A program made the translations under genes and the position numbers. The notes under the pieces are model-generated. The model searched no databases. It saw nothing but the letters and a program-made list of their open reading frames with translations, and was not told the origin of the DNA. From positions 3,776,520-3,840,519 of the forward strand of contig NZ_CP006644.1 of the NCBI RefSeq assembly GCF_000512205.2: 64,000 nucleotides of DNA, given 5' to 3'. Below, piece after piece: positions 7,670 through 16,002 of the stretch. Every line of letters begins with the position of its first letter. The first letter of the stretch is position 1. The stretch comes from Sphingomonas sanxanigenens DSM 19645 = NX02 (GTDB taxonomy: Bacteria; Pseudomonadota; Alphaproteobacteria; Sphingomonadales; Sphingomonadaceae).

Positions 7670-7721
7670 GTTAATGATCATGTTTCATCGAAACTGCGTC
7701 CCCGCGAGGAGAAAGGCAATC

Positions 7722-8141
7722 ATGTCCTACACCCCCGAAGAACAGGCCAATCTGCAAACCGTCACCGGGGCGCTCGACCAAGCCTCCGCCGATTTCCCCA
7801 AATTTTTCGAAGCGATCTTCGCGCCCGACGTCGAATGGACGATCGCCGGTAACGGTCCGGTCGCCCGGACCTATCATGGCATGAAGGACCTGTTCGACAA
7901 TGCGGAAGACGCCTTGTTCGCGCGGTTTGCCGAACCGCTGGCGATCACCACCAGGGGCGTGTGGGCCGATGGCGACAAGGTGTTCGCCCAGATCGACAGT
8001 CGCAGTCGCGCCCTCGACGGCAAACCGTACCGGAACGGCTATATGTACATCATGACCATGAAGGATGGCAAAGTCGTCTCGGGCATCGAATGGCTCGACC
8101 TCCACGCCTACTACGACATTTTGGACCGGGTCACGGTCTGA
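7722..8141 (+). CDS. SnoaL-like / NTF2-fold protein
   Basis: A 139-aa single-domain protein of the SnoaL/NTF2 superfamily (FFEAIFAPDVEWTIAGNGPVARTYHGMKDL..., ending YMYIMTMKDGKVVSGIEWLDLHAYYDIL). Members are ketosteroid-isomerase-like enzymes or small-molecule binding proteins. The substrate cannot be read here. The start at 7722 is chosen over 7674 because GAGGAGAAAGG lies just before it and the family begins at this point. It is probably controlled by the divergent TetR regulator. Confidence 0.85.
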   Translation: MSYTPEEQANLQTVTGALDQASADFPKFFEAIFAPDVEWTIAGNGPVARTYHGMKDLFDNAEDALFARFAEPLAITTRGVWADGDKVFAQIDSRSRALDGKPYRNGYMYIMTMKDGKVVSGIEWLDLHAYYDILDRVTV

Positions 8142-8273
8142 CGGCGCAAGCGGTACCGCGGCCCGACGCGCGACGGACGCCCGGGCCGGGTGCATTCGCA
8201 GGGCTGAACCCGCCGCGCGATCGGCTGGCAGCCCTGCCGCGCCATACCCCGATCCTGTGGGATCCGGCCATCC

Positions 8274-8305
8274 GCGCGCGCCGCGCCGAGACGCGCGGCG
8301 CGCGC
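8274..8305 (-). terminator. GC-rich hairpin, terminator for the qorB-like gene
   Basis: A perfect 13-bp stem (8274-8286 with 8293-8305) with a 6-nt loop lies just beyond the stop codon of the minus-strand reductase gene. There is no clear T-run. Confidence 0.55.
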
Positions 8306-8310
8306 CTTGC

Positions 8311-9183
8311 TTACCCCTTCAGCGCCGCCGCGATCGTCTCGGCGACGGGCGTGGTCGGCCGGCCGATCAGGCGGCCCAGCGCCCCCGATCCGTCGAACAG
8401 CGCGCCATTGGCCGCGGCGGCATCCGAATCCGCGATCAGCGCCGCGAAGGGTTCGGGCAGGCCCGCGCCGACCAGCGCGGTGCGATAGGCGGCCTCGGGC
8501 ATGTCGACATAGGGAATCTCACGCCCCGCCTGCCGCGAGAGTTCTGCGGCGAAACCGGCCAGCGTGAAGGCGGTGTCGCCCGCCAGTTCGTGGATCATGG
8601 CCGCGCCCGCATCCTCGACCAGAGCGATCGCCGCGGCCTCGGCATAGTCGAGGCGCGCCGCGCCGGAGATCTGCCCCGTGCCCGCACTGCCGATGAAGGC
8701 GCCATGCTGGAGCGCAGGGGCGATCGAGGCGGCATAATTCTCGCTGTACCAGCCGTTGCGCAGCAGCGAGTAGGCGATGCCGCTCGCCGCGATCAGCGCC
8801 TCGGTCTCGCGATGCTCGCCCGCCAGCCCCAGCGCCGAGCGATCGGCGTGGAGCAGGCTGGTATAGGCGATGCGGGCGATGCCGGCGCGCGCCGCCGCCT
8901 CGATCGCGTTGCGGTGCTGCGGCACGCGGGCGCCGACCGCGTTGGAGGAGATCAGCAGCAGGCGCTCGGCGCCGGCAAAGGCGGCATCGAGCGTCTCCGG
9001 CCGATCATAATCGCCGTGGCGGATGACGACGCCCTCGGGAAACAGCGCCGCGGCGGCGGCGGGATCGCGGACGACGGCGGCGACCTGCGCAGCGCCGACG
9101 CGCGCGGCAAGCGCGGCGACGACGAGGCGGCCAAGTTGTCCGCCAGCGGCGGTGACGACGAAGCGGGGGGCGGTGGCGGACAT
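8311..9183 (-). CDS. qorB: NAD(P)H:quinone oxidoreductase-like SDR (QorB/YtfG type)
   Basis: A 290-aa atypical short-chain reductase of the NmrA-like group. The N-terminal nucleotide-binding motif is VTAAGGQLGRLV (residues 10-21). The pattern LLLISSNAVGARVPQHRNAIEAA, YTSLLHADRSALGLA.EH.ETE and LLRNGWYSENY matches E. coli QorB (YtfG) closely, an enzyme that reduces quinones with NAD(P)H. It is divergent from an HxlR-family regulator, the usual arrangement for qorB/qor2-type genes controlled by redox-sensing HxlR proteins. The symbol is assigned by similarity of recalled motifs. Confidence 0.88.
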   Translation of the reverse strand: MSATAPRFVVTAAGGQLGRLVVAALAARVGAAQVAAVVRDPAAAAALFPEGVVIRHGDYDRPETLDAAFAGAERLLLISSNAVGARVPQHRNAIEAAARAGIARIAYTSLLHADRSALGLAGEHRETEALIAASGIAYSLLRNGWYSENYAASIAPALQHGAFIGSAGTGQISGAARLDYAEAAAIALVEDAGAAMIHELAGDTAFTLAGFAAELSRQAGREIPYVDMPEAAYRTALVGAGLPEPFAALIADSDAAAANGALFDGSGALGRLIGRPTTPVAETIAAALKG

Positions 9184-9212
9184 GATCGAACTCCGGTCTC
9201 GATTTTCAACCT

Positions 9213-9229
9213 GGTCTCAGATAGAGACC
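9213..9229. promoter_or_regulatory. Inverted repeat in qorB-hxlR divergent region
   Basis: GGTCTC-AGATA-GAGACC is a perfect 6-bp inverted repeat with a 5-nt spacer, with an extra GGTCTC half-site at 9195-9200. Its place between two divergent genes, one an HxlR regulator, makes it a candidate operator (inference). Confidence 0.5.
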
Positions 9230-9285
9230 GATGATCGACCCCGAAAGACGGCACTTTGCCGTCACCAGGTTACCGCGGAGGAACC

Positions 9286-9687
9286 ATGCGCGATGCAGCC
9301 GAGGCGCTCGGCGCCAAATTCCAGGCCTGGCAGGCGGCAGCGTTCGACGAAACGCGATGCCCGGTCCGCAACCTGCTCGACCGCATCGGCGATCGCTGGT
9401 CGACATTGCTGCTGGCAAACCTGGCCAGCGGCCCGCAACGCTTCAGTGCCCTCGCCCGCGCGGTGCCCGACATCTCCAAACGCATGCTGACGCAGACCCT
9501 GCGCACGCTGGAGACCGACGGCTTCGTCCACCGCGACGTGCAGCCGACGGTGCCGCCCAGCGTCACCTACTCGCTGACCCCGCTGGGCCGCAGCTTCGCC
9601 ACGCCGCTGCTGGGGCTGGTCGAATGGGCGGAGGCCAATTTCGCCGATGTCTGCGCGGCGCGGGCGCGGATGGCCGAGGCGGCGTAG
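9286..9687 (+). CDS. HxlR family winged-helix regulator
   Basis: A 133-aa DNA-binding protein with the HxlR signature: [57 protein letters not shown]. The cysteine before the helix (FDETRCPV) is the redox-sensing position in QorR/YodB-type members. The start at 9286 is chosen because GGAGGAACC precedes it directly. It is divergent from the QorB-like reductase, so it probably represses that gene until quinones or electrophiles oxidise the cysteine (inference from family). Confidence 0.9.
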   Translation: MRDAAEALGAKFQAWQAAAFDETRCPVRNLLDRIGDRWSTLLLANLASGPQRFSALARAVPDISKRMLTQTLRTLETDGFVHRDVQPTVPPSVTYSLTPLGRSFATPLLGLVEWAEANFADVCAARARMAEAA

Positions 9688-10111
9688 GGAGGCGGCGTAG
9701 GAACGCCCCGACGACCGCCGGCCGCGATCCCCGCCGCCCCCGGCTGGTAACGCAACCACATATCTTCGCCCCTATCCTGTGCCCTCCTCGCAACAGGCAT
9801 GCGGAGATCGCCAAAAATCGCACGGCCGCCCGCCCGCACCCGGCAGAATCCGCTTGCCCGCGCGGTGCCGAACGGGCTCTTTGCGCCGGTGCCGGAATGA
9901 GCGCGCTATCCACGATGCGCCGGCGGCCGCAGGAGAAGGGTGCACATGCGAGCGACGTGGGACGGAGTATTCCCGCCGACTGGCGGGGCGGGCCGCGAAC
10001 GAGTCGCCGCAGACCGGCGCCGCGGTCCAGGCGACGGCGCGATCTGAGGGCGCCCCTTCCCCTCCTCAAGGTCAACCGGGCGGCGCCAGGCCGCCATCGC
10101 AAGGAGTGCGC
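9688..10111. other. 424-bp gap before the halogenase gene
   Basis: No ORF with a plausible start or domain is visible on either strand. The gap ends in an AAGGAG ribosome-binding site (10101-10106) for the halogenase. It may be a long leader or decayed sequence. Confidence 0.4.
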
Positions 10112-11623
10112 ATGCAGCAGGATCCCACGTCGGACCGGGTGGTGAAACGGGTCGTCGTCGCCGGCGGCGGCACCGCCGGCTGGGTGACCGCGACCGCGCT
10201 GGTGCGGCATCTGGGGCCGCTGCTCGACGTCACCCTGGTCGAATCGGACGAGATCTCGACGGTCGGCGTCGGCGAATCGACCGTGCCCACCTTCAAGGGT
10301 TTCCACGATCTGCTGCGGATCAAGGAAGATGTGTTCATGTCCGCCGCGCAGGCGACGTTCAAGCTGGGCATCGAATTCGAGAATTGGGGCCGGATCGGCG
10401 ACCGCTATATCCACCCGTTCGGCATCATCGGCCGGCGCGCATCGTGGATGGCGCCGTTCCATCATTTCTGGCTGCACGCGCGGGCGCGCGGCTTCGGCGG
10501 CGACCTCGGCGAATATTGCCTGGAACATATGGCGGGGGAGGCGAACCGCATCGCGCTCGATGCCGCGCCCAACCTCGGCTACGCCTATCATGTCGATGCG
10601 ACGCGCTACGCCCGCTTCCTGCGCGGGCTGGCCGAGCCCGCCGGGGTACGCCGCGTGGAGGGCAAGATCCGCGCAGTCGAGCTTCACCCCGAAAGCGGCT
10701 TCGTCGACGCGATCGTGCTGGATAGCGGCGAGCGGATCGAGGCCGACCTGTTCATCGACTGCACCGGCTTCCGCTCGCTGATCCTGGGCGAGGCGCTGGG
10801 CGTGCCGTTCGAGGATTGGGGGCGCTGGATCACCACCAACAGCGCGGTGGCGGTGCAATCGCGCTCCGTCCGGCCGCCGCAGCCCTATACCTCGGCGATC
10901 GCGCATGAGGCGGGCTGGCGCTGGCGCATCCCGCTGCAGCATCGCGAGGGCAACGGCCTGGTCTTCTGCAACGAATTCATGTCCGACGACGAGGCGCGCG
11001 CGAAGCTGCTCGCGGAGATCGCCGGCGAGCCGCTCGTCGAACCCTGGCTGCTGCGCTTCAAGACGGGCATGCGCGTCGACAGCTGGTCTCGCAACTGCAT
11101 CGCGCTGGGGCTGGCGGGCGGCTTCATCGAGCCGCTGGAATCGACCAGCATCCACCTGATGATGGCGGGCGTGACCCGGCTGATCGAGGATTTCCCGTTC
11201 AACGGCTGCAGCCCGGGGCTGGTGCGGCGCTTCAACGAGAAGTCGCGCCTGGAATTCGAATGCATCCGCGACTTCATCATCCTCCATTATCACGTCACCG
11301 AGCGCGACGACTCCGCCTTCTGGCGCCGCGCGCGGACGATGGAGATCCCCGATTCGCTGCAGGCGCGGCTGGCGCTGTGGCGCGAGGACGCCCGCGCCTA
11401 CCAGCTCGACCATGAGCTGTTCCGCATCGAGAGCTGGTCTTCCGTGCTGCTCGGCCAGCGTTTTGCGCCGCGCGGCTATCACCGCCTCGCCGAGATGATG
11501 CCCGAGGATGCGCTGCGCGACTTCCTCGATCGCACGCGCGGCGAGATCGCCGGCATCGTCGCCACAATGCCGACCCATCCTGAATTCCTCGCCCGCTATT
11601 GCCCGGCACCGCCGCCGGAGTGA
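10112..11623 (+). CDS. Flavin-dependent tryptophan halogenase family protein
   Basis: A 503-aa protein of the Trp_halogenase family (FADH2-dependent halogenation of tryptophan or other aromatics). Seen in order: the FAD-binding GGGTAGW near residue 18; VGVGEST; the lysine of the chlorinating site region in FKLGIEFENW; the halogenase WxWxIP motif as GWRWRIPLQH; and the C-terminal FAD motif GGFIEPLESTSIHLM. All key elements appear present. No flavin reductase or biosynthetic cluster is adjacent. In sphingomonads such genes often sit near TonB receptors, but not here. The start follows AAGGAG. Confidence 0.92.
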   Translation: MQQDPTSDRVVKRVVVAGGGTAGWVTATALVRHLGPLLDVTLVESDEISTVGVGESTVPTFKGFHDLLRIKEDVFMSAAQATFKLGIEFENWGRIGDRYIHPFGIIGRRASWMAPFHHFWLHARARGFGGDLGEYCLEHMAGEANRIALDAAPNLGYAYHVDATRYARFLRGLAEPAGVRRVEGKIRAVELHPESGFVDAIVLDSGERIEADLFIDCTGFRSLILGEALGVPFEDWGRWITTNSAVAVQSRSVRPPQPYTSAIAHEAGWRWRIPLQHREGNGLVFCNEFMSDDEARAKLLAEIAGEPLVEPWLLRFKTGMRVDSWSRNCIALGLAGGFIEPLESTSIHLMMAGVTRLIEDFPFNGCSPGLVRRFNEKSRLEFECIRDFIILHYHVTERDDSAFWRRARTMEIPDSLQARLALWREDARAYQLDHELFRIESWSSVLLGQRFAPRGYHRLAEMMPEDALRDFLDRTRGEIAGIVATMPTHPEFLARYCPAPPPE

Positions 11624-11700
11624 CCGCCGCGGCGGTTGCGCGGGATGGTTGCGCGACGCCGGTTCCAGCCGCATGCTGGGCGCATCCAGGGAGGCACATC

Positions 11701-12099
11701 ATGTTCAGCCATGTCATGGTCGGATCCAACGATCTCGACCGCTCGAAACATTTCTACGATGCCGTGCTCGGCACGCTGGGGTTCGCCGGCGAGCCCTTCC
11801 GCCATGTCGCCGCGAGCGGGCATGCGCGGCTGTTCTACGCGCATGACGGCAGCATGTTCTGCGTGTCCGAGCCGATCAACGGTGAGCCCGCCTGCTGCGC
11901 CAATGGCGGCACGATCGGCTTCAGATGCGCGTCGCCGGAACAGGTGCAGGCGTTCCACGACGCCGCGCTCGCGCATGGCGGCAGCGCGACCGAGAATCCC
12001 CCCGGCCTGCGCGAGGGCGGCGCGCTCGGCCCGCTCCACCTGGGCTATGTCCGCGATCCCGACGGCAACAAGCTGTGCGCGCTTCACCGGCCGGGGTGA
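11701..12099 (+). CDS. VOC family (glyoxalase/bleomycin resistance-like) protein
   Basis: A 132-aa protein of the vicinal-oxygen-chelate fold: an N-terminal MFSHVMVGSNDLDRSKHFYDAVLG half and a C-terminal HLGYVRDPDGNKLCALH half carrying the usual metal-binding H and E/H positions. It could be a lyase, isomerase or resistance protein; the substrate is unknown. The start follows GGGAGGC. It is 77 bp after the halogenase gene and co-directional, so co-transcription is possible. Confidence 0.85.
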   Translation: MFSHVMVGSNDLDRSKHFYDAVLGTLGFAGEPFRHVAASGHARLFYAHDGSMFCVSEPINGEPACCANGGTIGFRCASPEQVQAFHDAALAHGGSATENPPGLREGGALGPLHLGYVRDPDGNKLCALHRPG

Positions 12100-12123
12100 T
12101 GCCGGGGGCTTGAGGCCCCCTCC

Positions 12124-13026
12124 CTATTCCAGCGGCAGGAACAGGTCCGCCACCGCCTCATGCTCCGGCACATCCGGGAACAGGCTGAGGCGCTGGCAAT
12201 AGAGCGGGAAGTCGCGCGCTTCCTCGCCGCTCGCAGGCAGCCATTCGCGGTAGAGATAGCGCGCGGCGGGCTCCAGATTGTCGGTGTGGCCGACGACGCG
12301 CAGCACCGCACAGCGCCCGCCCGGGATGTTGCCGAGGCGAACCGTACCGCCCCCGGCCCCTTCATCGACCTGTGCGTCGGCGACCGGCCGGTCGGTGCCG
12401 ACGCACAGGTCGATGCTGTAATCCGCCGGCGATGCCGGGCGCGGTTCGGATCGCCAGATTGTGTAGGTGGGGTGCGTCGCGGGATGCAGCCCCGCGGCCT
12501 TGCGCCAGGCAATGAAGCGCCGGATCGTGGCGCCGAGGCCGGCGGGGGCGCCGCGATGCGCCATGATCGCCACCCGCGTTGGGGCAACCTCACGGATCGT
12601 CACGTCGTCGGGTGTATAGGTCGTCTGCACAAGCTTGCTCCTCGCATCGTCGAGAGGCCCGAAGGCCGCAAGCCACGGTTCCCAGCCCGGTCCCTTCCGG
12701 AACGCCGAGGGCGATTGCCCGAAGCGTTGGCGAAAGGCGCGGGCGAAGGCGTCGGGCGCGTCATAACCGGCATCCATCGCGACCGCGGTGACGCTCTGCG
12801 CATCGCGATAGGCCAGCCGGTACGAAGCACGCTTCATGCGGGCGAGCTGGACATAGCGATGCACGGACAGCCCGAAGGTCGCCGCGAACTGCCGGTGGAA
12901 ATGATATTTCGAAAATGCCGCGACCGCGCTCAGCGCATCGAGCCCGAGATCGTCGTCGAGATGCCGGTCGATATGATCCAGCACCCGCTGCATCCGGGCA
13001 TGATAGTTCCGGAGCGCCGCCTTCAT
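12124..13026 (-). CDS. AraC family regulator with C-terminal GyrI-like ligand domain
   Basis: A 300-aa protein of the Rob/SoxS-plus-GyrI type. An N-terminal AraC HTH occupies about residues 5-105 (RVLDHIDRHLDDDLGLDALSAVAAFSKYHFHRQF...VAMDAGYDAPDAFARAFRQRFGQSPSAFRK). A GyrI/Bacterial-EffB domain covers about residues 140-300 (IREVAPTRVAIMAHRGAP...RCAVLRVVGHTDNLEPAARYLYREWL), which binds small hydrophobic or cationic ligands. The start at 13026 is preferred because GAGGAACAGG lies before it and longer starts add unrelated sequence. The target genes are not evident. Confidence 0.9.
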   Translation of the reverse strand: MKAALRNYHARMQRVLDHIDRHLDDDLGLDALSAVAAFSKYHFHRQFAATFGLSVHRYVQLARMKRASYRLAYRDAQSVTAVAMDAGYDAPDAFARAFRQRFGQSPSAFRKGPGWEPWLAAFGPLDDARSKLVQTTYTPDDVTIREVAPTRVAIMAHRGAPAGLGATIRRFIAWRKAAGLHPATHPTYTIWRSEPRPASPADYSIDLCVGTDRPVADAQVDEGAGGGTVRLGNIPGGRCAVLRVVGHTDNLEPAARYLYREWLPASGEEARDFPLYCQRLSLFPDVPEHEAVADLFLPLE

Positions 13027-13246
13027 CGTTCCTGTTCCTCCGTGGCGCCTCCAATTAGGCCCGCGACGGCGGCACGCGCTCGACCGATGTTGCGGTTCGC
13101 GCCGATGTAAGGGGCATTGCCGAAGCGGCAAGCGGCGCGCGCACCGCACGTCCCGACGCCCGGGTGTTGCGCGGATCTGCCTTCGACGGAACAAAAAACG
13201 CCGTGAAATGATGGTGTCGGGGCGCATCGGGAGGGCCCGTATCGCA

Positions 13247-14020
13247 ATGACCGGACCGCTGCCCAGCCGCCGTGCCCTGATTGCCGCCCCCCTATTGCTC
13301 ACGCCGCTGCTGGTGCTGGGCGCCGCGACCCAGGGAGTGTCCATGCCGACCGAAGATCCGATCATCGCCTTCGCCCGCGACTTTTCGGGCGATGACGCCG
13401 CGATCGTCGCCGCGGCCGAACGCTATCTCGCGGCGCCGCCCACCGACGAGGAAACGATCGGTTTCTACAGCGCCGGCGACTGGCCGCCGCGCCACCGCGC
13501 CTTCCTCGCAACCGTTACCTTGCTCGACGGCAAGGAGAAGCTGACCGCGGTGGAGGACAAATACAGCTATGAACTGTTCGCGCTGTGGGCAGAGGCGGGC
13601 GTGATCGATCCCGCGACATTGCCGCCCGCGGCGAAGGCGCTGTTCGGGCCGCTGATCGACGGCGCGGTGCCCGATGCCGATGCCGCCGCCTATCGGGCGC
13701 GTGCCTGGGACAGCTATGCGCAGGCCACCGCCGAACTGGAGGCGCATATCGCGGCGCGCGGCAAGGCGTTGCTCTCGGTGGATGCGACCGATGGCGACAC
13801 GATGCTGTTCGCGCTGGTCGCCCCCGCCATCGCCGATCGCTGGCGCAACCGCGCGCTGAGCGAGCATCAAGGCTATCGCGCCGGCGTGCGCGCGCCGATG
13901 TGGGACCGGCTCTGGGCGCACCTCGCCTATGCGATGCGCGGCGCGCTGGTGGCGGAGGATCGGGAGGGCTATCCGCCGGGCACGCCGCGGCGGGTGGAAG
14001 AGATACCGTTCGCGGCGTGA
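13247..14020 (+). CDS. Exported protein of unknown function
   Basis: A protein of about 257 aa with an N-terminal signal sequence (PSRRALIAAPLLLTPLLVLGAATQG), possibly Tat-like because of SRR. The mature part is mostly helical with alternating acidic and aliphatic residues and no motif I recognise. The start at 13247 is chosen for the GGGAGGG upstream. It stands alone, convergent with the next minus-strand gene. Confidence 0.7.
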   Translation: MTGPLPSRRALIAAPLLLTPLLVLGAATQGVSMPTEDPIIAFARDFSGDDAAIVAAAERYLAAPPTDEETIGFYSAGDWPPRHRAFLATVTLLDGKEKLTAVEDKYSYELFALWAEAGVIDPATLPPAAKALFGPLIDGAVPDADAAAYRARAWDSYAQATAELEAHIAARGKALLSVDATDGDTMLFALVAPAIADRWRNRALSEHQGYRAGVRAPMWDRLWAHLAYAMRGALVAEDREGYPPGTPRRVEEIPFAA

Positions 14021-14048
14021 GGGTGCATGGCAGCCGCACCCTCGCCGG

Positions 14049-14732
14049 TCATCGGCCCTGGAAATAGGACCAGATCCAGCCCATTTCCTCGTTTATATTC
14101 TGGTTCGATTGATTGCCCGACATGATCGCCATCAGGTTTTGCGGCCGCGTCTCCATGTTGGCGAAGAGAAAAGCCTCGTTCTGCAGATTGAAATTCACGG
14201 TCCCCTGAGCGAAATTCGGTTCGCCGACGCGGATCAGCAGGCGCCCCCCACCATGATTATGCTGTTGCCCGTCGCTCCAGGCGAGCATCTTCACCGCGCT
14301 GCGAATATCGCTCGGCCCGGGCGCGGTCGGGACCGTTCCCCTCGCCTCTATGATCAAATGAAGGTGGGGATGGGCCGTGCCGCCATGTCCGTCGAAGTAG
14401 AGATTGCCTTGCTGGGCAACCCAGCCGCGCAATTCATAGGCCTGCCTGACGGCCATGGGCATCATGTAGGGCAATTCAACTCTCCAGCCGATCTTCAGTA
14501 CGGGAATGGGAATCCATGGATCACAGCGCCCTTCCGGCAGATTGCAGCGGGCGACAATCGCGTTGCGATTGACATCGGCACCACCGCGATTCCGCCACTC
14601 GAAGTCGCGACACGTCTTCCAAATCCCCCCGCGATCCACACCCCGCGTTATTTCGGGGACACAATATGAAATTATTATTATTTCGGGGACACAATATGAA
14701 ATTATCGAGATTGATCCCGGCGAAACTGGCAC
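14049..14732 (-). CDS. Uncharacterised protein whose 5' end runs through REP-like repeats
   Basis: A 227-aa ORF. The first about 30 residues (ISYCVPEIIIISYCVPEI) are simply the translation of two REP-like repeats at 14650-14703, so they are unlikely to be original. The conserved-looking part begins near DRGGIWKTCRDFEWRNRGG and includes WVAQQGNLYFDGHGGTAHPHLHLIIEARG and MGWIWSYFQG. An internal ATG lies at 14465. It may be the C-terminal part of a longer protein cut off by repeat insertion. Family not recognised. Confidence 0.5.
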   Translation of the reverse strand: MPVSPGSISIISYCVPEIIIISYCVPEITRGVDRGGIWKTCRDFEWRNRGGADVNRNAIVARCNLPEGRCDPWIPIPVLKIGWRVELPYMMPMAVRQAYELRGWVAQQGNLYFDGHGGTAHPHLHLIIEARGTVPTAPGPSDIRSAVKMLAWSDGQQHNHGGGRLLIRVGEPNFAQGTVNFNLQNEAFLFANMETRPQNLMAIMSGNQSNQNINEEMGWIWSYFQGR

Positions 14733-14773
14733 CGGCGTGCAGATCCAGAAAGATTAGTATTATGTCCCCGAAA
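14650..14773. repeat. Cluster of REP-like units
   Basis: ATTTCGGGGACACAATATGAAATT occurs twice in direct orientation (14650-14673 and 14680-14703, separated by ATTATT). An inverted unit, AGTATTATGTCCCCGAAAC, lies at 14756-14773. The direct/inverted layout is typical of bacterial REP clusters. Related units lie at 1803, 27479 and 28913. From 14774 to 15063 I see no gene. Confidence 0.75.
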
Positions 14774-15063
14774 CTGTACGCTGCAGTTCCGCGCCCATGC
14801 GGAACCTCCTCCATTGATTGATCAGCTTCGCACAATCGCTGTGACGAGCGCCAGCTTTACCCGTTGAATAATGTCCTGGCTTTCTGCAGCCGCGCTCCAC
14901 CACCTCGCCCCCGGCAAGCAAGAAGCGCGGTCGACGTGCAATTGCGGATATTGCCAGCCAGAAGGTCGGGTGGCATCTCCCGCACATGCGCGCCGGCTTT
15001 AATCCCACGAGACGAAACCGGAATATCGGCACCGCCAAGCAGGGCCACGGCCAGAATAACCGC

Positions 15064-15795
15064 ATGGTCGTGCCCAGGAGCCGTGATCTTTACGCCGCCT
15101 TCGATCGAATAGGGCGTCATACGCGCGAAGAGCATGTGGTTCAGGGTCAACGGGTCGGCTTCATCGTCGAGGCAATACGCGGTGGGTGCCGCCACCCTTG
15201 CACCGTCGACGACGTTGCGCACCTTCTCCACATGATACCGGCGTCGGATTGGGTGGGCATCCGCACGATTCTGTTCCGTCAGCCGACGCGAAAGCAATCC
15301 ATTCTCAATCCGCTGTGGGGACGGCTGATCTACTGGGGTGAGATTTCGACGGCGCAGCGGCGCACGATCGCTACCGGCCCGATGATCATTCTGGAGGCGG
15401 TCGACGAGGATATGACGATGCGTTGGTCGTCCGCGCTCGATCCCGACAGTCATGAACAACTCGATCGATTGCGGGCCGATGGGCACGCGATCGACTTTGA
15501 CGGGAGATCTCACAGGATCACCGTCACGCCGGCTTCGGCGCGCAATACGCAGCTTTATCGAACGCTGCCGCACGAGATCGGGCACTGGTTCGACTGGCTT
15601 GAAAAGGTGGAAGGGCCCGGCGCGCGTGGTGAGCCGTTCGATGCGTTGATGGATCGCTATTTTGCCCGGCCAAAAGCCGAGCGCGAAGCTTTTGCCCACC
15701 GCTATGCCGATGACATATACAAAAGCCTGTTCGCCCGCGACTCAATACCGTTCGAGCAAGGCTTCAATAATCCGACAGAGAGAAGCGCGCTGTAA
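15064..15795 (+). CDS. Putative zinc-dependent peptidase-like protein (HEIGH motif)
   Basis: A protein of about 243 aa. A HExxH-type motif TLPHEIGHWFDWLEKV lies about two thirds along, the arrangement of many small metallopeptidases. The N-terminal part (HMIPASDWVGIRTILFRQPTRKQSILNPLWGRLIYWGEI) is unlike any family I know. No signal peptide is visible. The start at 15064 is tentative; 14986 is possible but adds arginine- and asparagine-rich sequence. Codon use looks less GC-rich than neighbours, and the gene lies beside REP repeats, so it may be acquired. Confidence 0.6.
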   Translation: MVVPRSRDLYAAFDRIGRHTREEHVVQGQRVGFIVEAIRGGCRHPCTVDDVAHLLHMIPASDWVGIRTILFRQPTRKQSILNPLWGRLIYWGEISTAQRRTIATGPMIILEAVDEDMTMRWSSALDPDSHEQLDRLRADGHAIDFDGRSHRITVTPASARNTQLYRTLPHEIGHWFDWLEKVEGPGARGEPFDALMDRYFARPKAEREAFAHRYADDIYKSLFARDSIPFEQGFNNPTERSAL

Positions 15796-16002
15796 ACCTC
15801 CCGTCATCCCGTACTTAAGACTGCATCCCGATTCTTCTTTCACTTTACGATAGGCCATGTTCCACTTTGGCCAAGATTCTTGCATGCGCAACAGCTTGAC
15901 TGGGTAAAGCAGAAGAAGCGGGATCCCGGCTCAAGGCCGGGTGACGATGTGTGTGGGGGAGGAGGCAACCAGGATGTCGGCGCGTCCCTCCGCCGAACCG
16001 GT

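Noticed and set aside
14986-15063. Longer start for the HEIGH protein
   Set aside because: The added residues (FNPTRRNRNIGTAKQGHGQNN) look like translated intergenic sequence; a shorter start at 15064 is simpler, though this is not proven.
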